NCBI GenBank assembly: GCA_963681505.1
Contig: OY811988.1
Span: 3,023,202 to 3,087,201, forward strand
Direction: 5' to 3'
DNA from: Eunapius fragilis
Lineage: Eukaryota > Porifera > Demospongiae > Spongillida > Spongillidae
DNA: 64,000 nucleotides
Part shown: positions 1-10,785 of the stretch, in pieces
How the letters are laid out: each line of letters begins with the position of its first letter
How positions within the stretch are numbered: position 1 is the stretch's first letter
The notes under the pieces: generated by a model
The model's database searches: none
What the model was told of the DNA's origin: nothing
The model's input: only the letters and a program-made list of their open reading frames with translations
Translations under genes and position numbers: made by a program

Positions 1-680
1 GAAGAGTTTGCACAACTGGTAATGATGAGTCTGTGTACAAAGTATGCAGTTTCTGTGATGATATACAGTGTTAGGGCTTCTTCATTGTTCATTCTGCAGC
101 TGCCACAAATTGCGAGTGAATTCTTTGTGCAGGTAGAAAACTTGATGGCCCAATTGGTTCAAATAAGGATGATGCTGATACCATCACACAAATGCGAACA
201 CATGTGGCACTACATTACTATATTATGTCCTATGGATAACCAAAGTATAGTACTCGTCCTGGCCGGAAATCTTTAGTACCACACTACGGAGGGTGATTGT
301 TTGGATTGACATAGTTGTGAACCATATGCATTGCTACCAATTTTAGAATGTTTCTTGGTATAGAAGTAAAGAAAAAATTCTCTAACAAGAAAGTTGGAGG
401 GATATAGGAATTGAAGGCACAGAACCACTTCTCATGTCATCATGGAATTTCCAATCTCTGTATAATCAAAGATATCTGTTTGAATACAGCAAACTTGTGG
501 TCTTTTTTGCTATAATATTCATTATTGTTGGCAAGCTGTGTTGGAGCATTGACTGCATTAATCAATGTGACTGTATTGTAAGTGCTATGTATGCCATCGT
601 GTGCATGTGATCTGACATGTGCTACTATGCATGAGTTACTAGATGTGAGGTATGTACAGCATATATGTAAGTCATGTGTT
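1..680. other. Intergenic or intronic, nothing recognised
   Basis: No coding domain or repeat array is convincing here. Around 381-412 the text resembles one end of the inverted-repeat element seen at 9445-9637 and near 45108 (a GTTGG..GGGATATNGGAATTGAAGGCA-like string), so a dispersed repeat end may be present. Confidence 0.3.
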
Positions 681-736
681 CTAAAATTTAGCGTTCAACA
701 CGACACACACATAAGTAGGGTTTGTGGTTGTTAGCT

Positions 737-2160
737 TGTAGGTGTCGAAGGCTTGAGTGTGTATGGGTGCTGGATGCTTGTAGGGTGTGTGGGTGTCGAA
801 GGCTTGAGTGTGTATGGGTGCTGGATGCTTGTAGGGTGTGTGGGTGTCGAATGCTGTGGTATGTGATGTTGGAGGCTTGAATTGTAGGGGGTGTGTTTGT
901 TGAAGGCTTGTTGTTGTGAATGGTGTATGAGTGTTAGTAGCGTATAGGGTGGGTGTCGAAGGCTTGTAGGGTGTGTGGGTGTCGAAGGTGTGTGTGGGTG
1001 TCGAAGGCTTGTAGGGTGTGTGTGGGTGTCGAAGGCTTGTAGGGTGTGTGTGGGTGTCGAAGGCTTGTAGGGTGTGTGTGTCGAAGGCTTGTAGGGTGTG
1101 TGTGGGTGTGGGTGTCAAAGGCTTGTAGGGTGTGTGTTGGTGTCGAAAGCTTGTAGTGTGGGTGTCGAAGGCTTGTAGGGTGTGTGAGTGTTGAAGGCTT
1201 TTAGGGTGTGTGTGGGTGTCGAAGGCTTGTAGGGGTGTGAGTGTCAAAAGCTTGTAGGGTGTGTGTGGGTGTCGATGGCTTGTAGTGTGGGTGTCGAAGG
1301 CTTGTAGTGTGGGTGTCGAAGGCTTGTAGTGTGGGTGTCGAAGGCTTGTAGTGTGGGTGTCGAAGGCTTGTAGTGTGGGTGTGGGTCTCGAAGGCTTGTA
1401 GGGTGTGTGGGTGTCGAAGGCTTGTAGGATGTGTGGGTGTCAAAGGCTTGTAGGGTGTGTGTTGGTGTCGAAGGCTTGTAGTGTGGGTGTGTGGGTGTCG
1501 AAGGGTTGTAGGGTGTGTGAGTGTCGAAGGCTTGTAAGGTGTGTGTGGGTGTCGAAGGCTTGTAGTGTGGGTGTGTGGATGTCGAAGGCTTGTAGGGTGT
1601 GAGTGTCAAAAGCTTGTAGGGTGTGTGTGGGTGTCGAAGGCTTGTAATGTGGGTGTCGAAGACTTGTAGGGTGTGTGTCAAAAGCTTGTAGGGTGTGTGT
1701 GGGTGTCGAAGGCTTGTAGTGTGGGTGTTGAAGGCTTGTAGTGTGGGTGTCGAAGGCTTGTAGTGTGGGTGTGTGAATGTCGAAGGCTTATAGGGTGTGT
1801 GAGTGTCAAACGCTTGTAGGGTGTGTGTGGGTGTCGAAGGCTTGTAGTGAGGGTGTCGAAGGTTTGTAGTGAGGGTGTCAAAGGCTTGTAGTGAGGGTGT
1901 TGAAGGCTTGTAGTGAGGGTGTCGAAGGCTTGTAGTGAGGGTGTCGAAGGCTTGTAGTGTGGGTGTCGAAGGCTTGTAGGGTTGTGTGTCAAAGGTTTTA
2001 GGGTGTATGTGGGTGTCAAAGGCTTGTAGTGTGGGTGTGGGTGTCGAAGGCTTGTAGGGTGTGTGTGGGTGTCGAAGGCTTGTAGGGTGTGTGTGGATGT
2101 CAAAGGCTTGTAGGGTGTGTGGGTGTCGAAGGCTTGTAGGGTGTGAGTGGGTATTGAAGG
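737..2160. repeat. GT-rich minisatellite, about 22-bp unit
   Basis: A tandem array built on a unit close to GGGTGTCGAAGGCTTGTAGTGT. It runs as clean 22-mers at about 1276-1390, with 20-28 bp variants where the tail becomes GGGTGTGTGTGG. The long open frames across it on both strands are repetitive (for example TSLRHPH or KPSTPTH iterations) and arise only because the unit lacks stops in some frames. Unit length drifts and several sub-variants form blocks, for example a GTGAGGGTGTCGAAG block at 1845-1950. Confidence 0.95.
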
Positions 2161-2227
2161 AACTTCAAATAGTAATCTTATGCAATCATTCTATTTTTCA
2201 TCAACTTAATAATATGCTAATTCGCAG

Positions 2228-2394
2228 GTGCACTTGTACAAAAAGCGATAAAGTTCTTCATTCTTGCCGTGACTCGGAAGGCCTGCATTTTCGAGAAACG
2301 AAATGATTATTTCTGTGACCACAATGTTTACAATGATCTCATATCACTTCTGAGCCACGAAAATGACTGCATACTTTTCTGTGGAGAGAGCATA
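2228..2394 (+). CDS. Possible exon, unrecognised protein
   Basis: Directly after the minisatellite an acceptor-like TTCGCAG is followed by an open stretch of about 55 codons (phase 2 entry). It reads ..ALVQKAIKFFILAVTRKAC, then an acidic, aromatic segment with DYFCDHNVYND and ENDCILFCGES. It ends near an AGTAAGA donor-like site, just before an in-frame TAA. Composition (many C, F, D) looks protein-like and unlike the array beside it. I do not recognise a family, and no partner exon was found. It could be one exon of a gene extending left of the window, or chance. Confidence 0.25.
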
Positions 2395-2399
2395 AGTAA

Positions 2400-2978
2400 G
2401 ACATAAAGAAAAGTCAGTATAATAATCAGATGTCCAGTATGTTAAATAGCCAAGTACATATTACTTACTTAGACATCAGAAATAATGGTAAATAAATGAT
2501 ACCTAATGTATATTTTTATCAGGTAACTGTAAACGTTATGTACAAACAGTTAATAAGCATTTAGTTAGTTTGAAATTTCAGGTGGTATTGTTCAATTGAA
2601 GAAAATGCAGATTCAAATAATGCTATTGAAAAAATAGTGTATGTGGGTATCTGAAAATTCAGACAGACCTAAGTCAATACCTTTTTTGATTTATTTGAAA
2701 TTTCAGGTAACTCAAAAGTCTGATAATAATTATTGGATAAATAAAAATCAGTGATTGACGTTCTGGTGAATGAATATATGCATATGTGCTGATGATTTCT
2801 GAAATTTCAGATACACCAAACATAGTATATGAGAATGCATTGCTACATATGATTTCTTTTAATTTGAAATTTCAGACATGTTTTTAAAAATTTATTACAG
2901 CAACATGTAATTCAGAATCGTTTCCCCTATCTTTTCCCCTATACCATTCAACAGATTTACTAAAGGCAGTACAGCATT
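2400..2978. other. AT-rich spacer with repeated acceptor-like motif
   Basis: No reading frame of note. The string GAAATTTCAG, which looks like a 3' splice acceptor, occurs four times, at about 2573, 2698, 2801 and 2868. Each is followed by a short unrelated sequence. This may be a degenerate tandem repeat or a series of decayed micro-exons. Confidence 0.4.
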
Positions 2979-2986
2979 CTAAAAGG

Positions 2987-4622
2987 GTCCGTGTAAGAAA
3001 CCGCCACTCAATATTTCAATTGTTCAATTTATTGGAATTTGCAATTTTGACGCACTAATTGCCGATTTTTGATGATATTTGGAATTTTCACTACGTGAAT
3101 AATTGATCTAGCGAGGTTTTTTCAAATTTTCAAAATTTCAATTAAAAATTGGAAAATTGAAATTTTGAAAAATGCTTCGTGCGGACATTGTTTAATTCTC
3201 CAATTTATTCCCTCTCACGATCACAGACCCTGTGGAATGGAACCGAAGCGTTGACACCGGACACTCCCCTCTGGGAACGAGGGCATATTACAAGCTTAAG
3301 TGCCATGATTATGCGTGCGTAGTAGTATAGCAGCTGCCGCCACACCGTTCCATGTGCTTAGCCACACTTCGGCCCACACGACATTAGCCGACAGCTCTTT
3401 GTGCTTGGCAAGGTAATAGTAGCCACAGATATTATCTGCGCTTTACAGTTACAGACGGCTCAGTTATGTTGAGCTATTTTGTTAAACATTTCCCGCTACT
3501 TTTGCGTGCTGTAACGTTTAATAGTACTAGTACGCAGCCAATGCAAATTGCGATTCAAGCTAGTAGCTTGAATTAATAAGTGTGAACACAACCCAGTTGA
3601 TGTAGGGCCCCCTAGCTGGAGGTCTCAACTGATCATGACAGCAACCCTGTTTGCCCCCCCCCCCGGCGTGGGAGGGTGTTATGTCGGTCCCTTATGTGCA
3701 CATTTCTTGCCCTCGGATTGTCCTGTTTCTAAACTGGTGCCATCACAAGTCCTGTTTATCAATATTTTCCTTTTCCCATTGCCTGTATTGCCTGTACATG
3801 TATGTCATAAATTTGTGCAAACAATGCAAGTATGTGTACCCAATTTTAAAACTCAGGTCAAAGTTAAGTTCTGTCTGTCCCCCTGAATTCTATGTGGCAA
3901 GGTAGCCAGCCACACCAGCCCACTGTTTCATGTGAGCCAGCACCGCGTGCTGGAAGTGAGGTAGATGTGGGTTTTAAAAATCTGCTACAACTAAATTACC
4001 ACAAAAAAGTGGTCACCATGGTGACCACACCCCCACTCCCACCATGCATGCAAGTCAATGGCACCAGTGCGTACATGACCCTATCCCAATGACCACAAAG
4101 TTCACCAATGGTGCAAGCAAGCTTCTCTGCCACATGTCTCTGGGTATGTCTGCAACACTTTCAGAGACTGCATGGAAATAAGAATGCGTGTGTCGATGAT
4201 GTGCATTAGTGAGCTGAGAATGTGTGCAAAATGTAAATGGATAAAAATTGATCATAAGAGATAAGCACACCTACTACCACACATACACACACTCACAAAG
4301 TAATGCCCCCACTAAAAACTTTGTGCAAGACCCACTTGTTGCATCCCTCCATCTTGATCATGAATTTTTAAAGCAGATCTAGACAATCTGGTGAATGTTC
4401 CGTGTTGCCAACAGGGTAGGTGTGTACATACAGCCTCTTCTTTGTCACCAGGCATATATGGTGTAAACTACGATGGATTGTCCAATTAGCAAAACAGACA
4501 ACAGGAGACGGGGCAATTCTCTTGTGTACATGTGAGAATGGGGAACCCAACACTAAGGCTGGTACCCAATGCTGAACAAACGTATGGGAATGACCCCATA
4601 GTGATGGCATTGGGTTCCCCAT
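2987..4622 (+). repeat. Left outer arm of the 6.1-kb foldback element
   Basis: It pairs with 7389-9065 almost base for base. The main difference is an extra segment of about 55 bp in the right arm (around 8575-8625). Short frames are mirrored in the two arms (for example 3635-3886 plus and 8122-8373 minus encode identical peptides), which is expected of a palindrome and is not evidence of a gene. Confidence 0.9.
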
Positions 4623-6274
4623 CATAAACTCTATTCAGCACCACACCACCCAAGGAGTAAGAATTGTTTGCAGAGACATGTCCAAAGGATATTACACACT
4701 ACATTTCTGATGAGCAATATTACCCACACATGGAGGATTTTTAGCCTTGCACTCTGAGCCTTGGGCTCTGAGCTGAACTGCAAAACTGCTTTGCACTCAT
4801 GTGCAAAGTTGGACTGCATTACACGTAGGGCTCTATGTCAATAGCCCATGTGAACGACCTACCAGGCCACAATCACGCACATGCAAAACACACACATACA
4901 CACACACACCATCATGCACCATATACATGCACTGACACTTCAGAACCCAACTTTCAGCTTGAATGTAACATCTGACAGTCAGAAAACAGGATATCCTAAT
5001 AGCTTGTGTATGTGATGATGGTGAACATGTGTAGTAGAAATGTGTGAAGAGGGAGGTTACAGTCAGCCATATCTCCTGTAAAGATTACCAGTAAGAACAC
5101 ACCCTTACTTTCCCTTCACCCCACACCCTCACCTTTCCCTCCACCTCAAACTCTCACCTTTTCCTTTTTGCTTCAGTACTCTTGGAATCATTCCACTGTC
5201 CAATCAGATGAAAGCATTACGTTATAGCATACAGCAATCTACAATGGCATCCCATCCTGCCACATACACACACTTTGAATATATGCAGAGTTGATATTCA
5301 TATACTGTTACAGTGCTACACTTCATCCACGTCAACTTCTTCTGGTACCAGCAGTGTGAAGGAAACAATCTGAAGGCGGTGTAACTGTTAGAAGTGTGAT
5401 ATATAATACGTATTGCGTGGGCGAGCAACTTCATAGGCTTATCCCGATTATTCTATACTATAGGCTGCCCTATAGTTTAGGTTTGGCTGAAACCAGGCTG
5501 TGCTTGCCACATTGGGAGGGGACTATGAAATGCCGTACATGTAGGGGCCAACCTTTTCATTTGAGCCATTTCAGCATTTGTAGTGACAAGTTAACATAGA
5601 CGGACCTCCGTTAAGCAAATTAATGGTACTGTGCATGCCTGCACGTACGTGTCGTTGGAGAAATTCTTATATGCATGGTGGCTTGAGGGTATGTAATGTA
5701 TTACAGTGTGCCAGCGTTAGATGTATAGAGAATAGGCGGCGGATACAATTAGTGTGTAAACAAATAAGTACTGCACAGATGCCAAAATAAATAAATAAAT
5801 AAGAGTGATATAAAGTTTTAAATTAACATCTACGTGGAAGATGAACAATTAGCAACCCACTTGTCTGGACGCCATGATCTAGCAGCCAACTGTTTTGAAG
5901 TGGCGCCGAACTTGGATACAGAGTCCTAACACTATATCAATGGGTCCATTGGGAAGGAGGCCATGTAGTCAATTAAACGTTGTGAACCAATTGTGCATGG
6001 TCATAAACTGTATTGAGTCATGACGTGACAAATTGCATACGCAAAGTGTGTTCTCTGATATTGCAGATGCATTACTGCTACCTTGTTAATTAGTTACAAC
6101 GCCAACTATTGCCCATGATCAATGGCAGCAGTTTTGTTTGTAGGTGGAGGCACACACTAATAGTTGCTATGCACATTTACACACAGTGTCACAGTTTGTT
6201 TGCATAAACAGAAGGAATGAGTGGCTGTGTGTATGATTTGCATTTGCAAATGTCTTATGAAGGGGTGGTATTGT

Positions 6275-6306
<32 letters not shown>

Positions 6307-6610
6307 ATGCAAGGGTGTTCTTGAGTATTTGATATGGCTCACCTTTGGACTGTGGCCACACCCTCTTATCTATGCTGTTCATATTATTCTGCCAGCGTGC
6401 TTGAAAAAAATGAATCCCTCCATTTGCGAATAGTTCATCCCACTCTGGCCCCTTCTCCACACGAATGAGAACATCAGGAGAAGATGACTGCAGTGTTCCA
6501 TGATGACCACACCCACCCAGGCCTCAACTTACTATGGTGTGAAGAAATCGTCAAATAATCTGGTTATGATAAGCAGTTTGGCACATACATGCCAACGCTC
6601 TGCAAGGCAA
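4623..6610. other. About 2-kb segment present only in the left half of the foldback
   Basis: It has no counterpart in the right arm. It contains a (TG)n microsatellite at 6274-6307 and no supported gene. It could be a secondary insertion or an ancestral part deleted from the right side. I could not find clear terminal repeats for it. Confidence 0.5.
6274..6307. repeat. (TG)n microsatellite
   Basis: About 15 TG dinucleotides with one interruption near the start. Confidence 0.95.
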
Positions 6611-6794
6611 TTAATTCCTTTCAAACTCAAGCACAAGGAATGCTTCAGTTCATCCAGGATGGGTGGGTTGTTATAATTTGACACTGTGGGTGCCAGGCAG
6701 CCACGTAAGTAGAAAAAAGGGGTGCTGTATTGACTTATTTGGTTTTGCCTGAATGGTCCACCTTTACCACGTGCACATGAATGCTAAACCCTAG

Positions 6795-6820
<26 letters not shown>
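6795..6820. repeat. C homopolymer, about 26 bases
   Basis: Uninterrupted C run within the inner arm of the foldback. The matching arm at about 7156-7172 has only short G blocks, so the tract expanded after the arms diverged. Confidence 0.9.
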
Positions 6821-6826
<6 letters not shown>

Positions 6827-7388
6827 GTTAGTTTTAGGTTTCTTTCCAAGTGATCAGTGATATGTAATATTTAGAGCAGTGATATGCATTGCCTAACTAA
6901 TGTGATATGATGCAAAACGTTTCTAGGTAGTACATGTAGGGGCATGCAGCCTCCAACTGTAGCACAACAGGGGTGAATGATGCCTGCTCAACCTCACAGA
7001 TTTGACCTGTGCACAGTACCATTCAGGAGCACTCTGGAAGAATTTCCGGAAGAATTTCTGTTGGTGGATCTGACTGAGAAAAAGGATATGTGTTAGTTAG
7101 GCAATGCATATCACAGCACAAAATATATCATGTGAAAGTAAACCTAAAACTAACATGGGGGGGAGGGGAGGGTAGCACCCATCTGGTAGAGGCGGACCAT
7201 AAGGCAAAACCGAATACGTCAATACAGCACCCCTTTTTTCTACTTACGTGACTACCTGGCATCCACAGTGTCAGATTATAACAACTCATCCATCCTGGAT
7301 GAGCTGAAACATTCCAGGTGCTTCAGTTTCAAAGTGCTTGAATAAAAAATTCCTTGTTGGCACAGGGTAGCTGTGCACATATTGCAAT

Positions 7389-9065
7389 GGGGAACCAAAT
7401 GCCATCATTGTGGGTCATTCCCACAAGTTTGTTCAGCATTGGGGAATCAGCCTTGGTGTTGGGTTCCCCAATCTCACATGTGCACAAGAGAATTGCCCCG
7501 TCTCCTGTTGTCTGTTTTGCTAATTGGACAATCCATCGTAGTTTACACCATATATGCCTGGTAACAAAGAAGAGGCTGTATGTACACACTTACCCTGTTG
7601 GCAACAAGGAACATTCACCAGATTGTCTAGATCTGCTTTAAAATTCATGATCAAGATGGAGGGATGCAACAAGTGGGTCTTGCACAAAGTTTTTAGTGGA
7701 GGCATTACTTTGTGAGTGTGTGTATGTGTGGTAGTATGTGTGCTTATCTCTTATGATCAATTCTTATCCATTTACATTTTGCACACATTCTCAGCTCACT
7801 AATGCACATCATCGACACACGCATTCTTATTTCCATGCAGTCTCTGAAAGTGTTGCAGACATACCCAGAGACATGTGGCAGAGAAGCTTGCTTGCACCAT
7901 TGGTGAACTTTGTGGTCATTGGGATAGGGTCATGTACGCACTGGTGCCATTGACTTGCATGCATGGTGGGAGTGGGGGTGTGGTCACCATGGTGACCACT
8001 TTTTTGTGGTAATTTAGTTGTAGCAGATTTTTAAAACCCACATCTACCTCACTTCCAGCACGCGGTGCTGGCTCACATGAAACAGTGGGCTGGTGTGGCT
8101 GGCTACCTTGCCACATAGAATTCAGGGGGACAGACAGAACTTAACTTTGACCTGAGTTTTAAAATTGGGTACACATACTTGCATTGTTTGCACAAATTTA
8201 TGACATACATGTACAGGCAATACAGGCAATGGGAAAAGGAAAATATTGATAAACAGGACTTGTGATGGCACCAGTTTAGAAACAGGACAATCCGAGGGCA
8301 AGAAATGTGCACATAAGGGACCGACATAACACCCTCCCACGCCGGGGGGGGGGGCAAACAGGGTTGCTGTCATGATCAGTTGAGACCTCCAGCTAGGGGG
8401 CCCTACATCAACTGGGTTGTGTTCACACTTATTAATTCAAGCTACTAGCTTGAATCGCAATTTGCATTGGCTGCGTACTAGTACTATTAAACGTTACAGC
8501 ACGCAAAAGTAGCGGGAAATGTTTAACAAAATAGCTCAACATAACTGAGCCGTCTGTAACTGTAAAGCGCACGATATTCTAGCAAGCTCAGCTGTGCGAT
8601 CGAGTATTAATTAGTGATAATATCTGTGGCTACTATTACCTTGCCAAGCACAAAGAGCTGTCGGCTAATGTCGTGTGGGCCGAAGTGTGGCTAAGCACAT
8701 GGAACGGTGTGGCGGCAGCTGCTATACTACTACGCACGCATAATCATGGCACTTAAGCTTGTAATATGCCCTCGTTCCCAGAGGGGAGTGTCCGGTGTCA
8801 ACGCTTCGGTTCCATTCCACAGGGTCTGTGATCGTGAGAGGGAATAAATTGGAGAATTAAACAATGTCCGCACGAAGCATTTTTCAAAATTTCAATTTTC
8901 CAATTTTTAATTGAAATTTTGAAAATTTGAAAAAACCTCGCTAGATCAATTATTCACGTAGTGAAAATTCCAAATATCATCAAAAATCGGCAATTAGTGC
9001 GTCAAAATTGCAAATTCCAATAAATTGAACAATTGAAATATTGAGTGGCGGTTTCTTACACGGAC
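7389..9065 (-). repeat. Right outer arm of the 6.1-kb foldback element
   Basis: Inverted copy of 2987-4622. It has a run of Gs near 8345 matching the C run near 3656, and AT-rich self-complementary strings (TTTCAATTTTCCAATT) just inside the terminus. Confidence 0.9.
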
Positions 9066-9444
9066 CTAAAAGGAATGCCATAGTTGCCTCAAAAGACGCA
9101 AACAAACCAATGCAAAAATTGAAAAAATGATGAGCTGTTCTGAGTCTCCTCCTGCCATCGTGAACACGTGAATAGTCCTGAATATTCCTGAATATTAATT
9201 TTACAAACCTTCTTGCACATTGTATTTATATTCATTATCATTATATTTCATGCATTTCATGTATCACATAATTTATGTCATATAATTATCTAATTCTTAT
9301 GATACTGTGCAAACACAATTCTGATCGTTGAAGATACTAAGCAATTCAGTACAATTTTGCAAACAAAAGCACTGAGTTGCATTTCTGAAGCAATATCATA
9401 AATTCCTGCAGCATTCTATTTGGATTTTAAAATTCTACAATGAA

Positions 9445-9637
9445 ATTGGAAGGAGTTAAAGGTGGTGTAAAAAGGAAGGGAACAAAGATTTTGGGGGGGA
9501 AAAGAGACTAAAATCCTATATTATGCACTTCTTTTAGTACATTTACACGTGCTAAATATAGGATTTTTGTCTCATTTTTTCTTTTCTCAAAACCTTGATC
9601 CCTTCCTTTTTACACCACCTTTGCCTTCAATTCCAAT
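9445..9637. mobile_element. Small palindromic element (MITE-like)
   Basis: Inverted ends, ATTGGAAGGAGTTAAAGGTGG on the left and CCACCTTTGCCTTCAATTCCAAT on the right, continue inward with GTGTAAAAAGGAAGGGA and its complement. The middle holds a second inverted pair around CCTATATT and AATATAGG. A related end is visible near 45108-45170 (GTAAAAAGGAAGG next to GAAGGCA) and a weaker one at 381-412, so it is a dispersed family. No clear target duplication was found. Confidence 0.65.
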
Positions 9638-9639
9638 AT

Positions 9640-10785
9640 CCCACCAACCTCGATAAACTCCCATCAGGCCGGAATTTAGTTCATGATATTGAATTGGTAG
9701 CACCACCCCCTCTTGTACCATTCACTGAATTAGATCCAATGTAATTGTAACAGCATCGTTCATTGGTGTGTCCCAGTATAATGTTACAATTAGGAGGCGC
9801 CTGTTGCATTATACTTGGACACACTAAGCAATTATATATCAATGTCACTTGCGAGAACATGCAGTGCTACATGCTCCATTTGAAAAGTGCTTATGCACAT
9901 ACAAGAATTTGCTGAACTACTTATGACTGAGCCATTGTCTGCTGTTGAGTCAGCATTACAGGTACACCTTGCGAGACATTCACTGCTAGAAAGTCCAAGA
10001 AAGGATGAACTAGACAGAAATGTTTAAAGGTGTTTCCTCTCTTCCAGATATGCCATGGCACATATGATAAAAAAGCTGTGACTGATTCTGAAATAAATGT
10101 ACTTGCATTGCATGTTTTGTTAAGTAACATGATCCATTTGATGTTTATTTTGCCCTATCGACAACTATATGCTGCTCTATCGAATTAATTTTCCGACTTC
10201 AATACAGTAACCCCTAAAACGCATATACTAGTATCCCATGCATGTGGTGCCCTTTTTAAGAAGATGGAATTTTTGTTTGGTTTTTTAGAAGAGCAGGCCT
10301 TAATTCAAAACCATTGCTCATACATTACAATTCTGTAAGTCAACCTGAACAGAAATTATATTAGTAATGCTAAAAGAGCATATACGTTATACGTATAGCA
10401 CTAATTGATGTATCTGCTAGGCCTGGAGTTAAACACTAAAGCAGAAATGTAAGCATTGTAAATTAAGTATATCTCTATCATTATGGTTTACTTGTTGGTT
10501 GGTATGCTGTTTTCAGCTGCTATGAAAAACGTCGCGGCTTCTATTCGGTATAAAAATTAAAATTTTACCCCGTTACAAATTCGACTAAATCTCTACAACC
10601 ATGTCACGAAATTGACGGTTCCCATGACGTTCTAATGAATACTAATTACGCAGGTGAAGGGTAAAGTCATAGATATTATCATATCTATGGTAAAGTCGTG
10701 TTTCATGTGCCATCATGAAACCTCTACCCTGCACAATGATGACTCAGTCAAACAAGTGATCTGACTCCATATACAACAAATTAAG
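9640..10785. other. No gene seen
   Basis: AT-rich sequence with only short chance frames on both strands. A short inverted string at 9774-9815 (TGTGTCCCAGTATAATGTTACAATTAG region) is the only structure noted. Confidence 0.4.

Larger units (their letters stand above)
2987..9065. mobile_element. 6.1-kb foldback DNA transposon, 8-bp target duplication
   Basis: The element begins GTCCGTGTAAGAAACCGCC and ends with its reverse complement. It is flanked by an exact 8-bp direct repeat CTAAAAGG at 2979-2986 and 9066-9073. The arms pair over about 1.6 kb (2987-4622 with 7389-9065) and again in an inner block (about 6610-6905 with 7085-7315), leaving a loop of about 180 bp. On the right the two arm blocks are nearly adjacent, but on the left they are separated by about 2 kb (4623-6610), so the left arm probably carries an insertion. 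No transposase domain is visible, so it looks non-autonomous. The 8-bp duplication fits hAT, P or Merlin-like chemistry, but the termini do not settle the superfamily. Confidence 0.85.

Noticed and set aside
681-2103. Long His/Thr/Pro-rich frames on the minus strand
   Set aside because: They are translations of the 22-bp minisatellite unit in several frames; no start context, splice sites or non-repetitive part.
681-2160. CRISPR array
   Set aside because: Repeats are contiguous without unique spacers and the context is eukaryotic.
3635-8373. Identical peptides encoded in both arms of the foldback
   Set aside because: Conservation is a consequence of the palindrome. No recognisable domain, and several overlapping frames are equally conserved.
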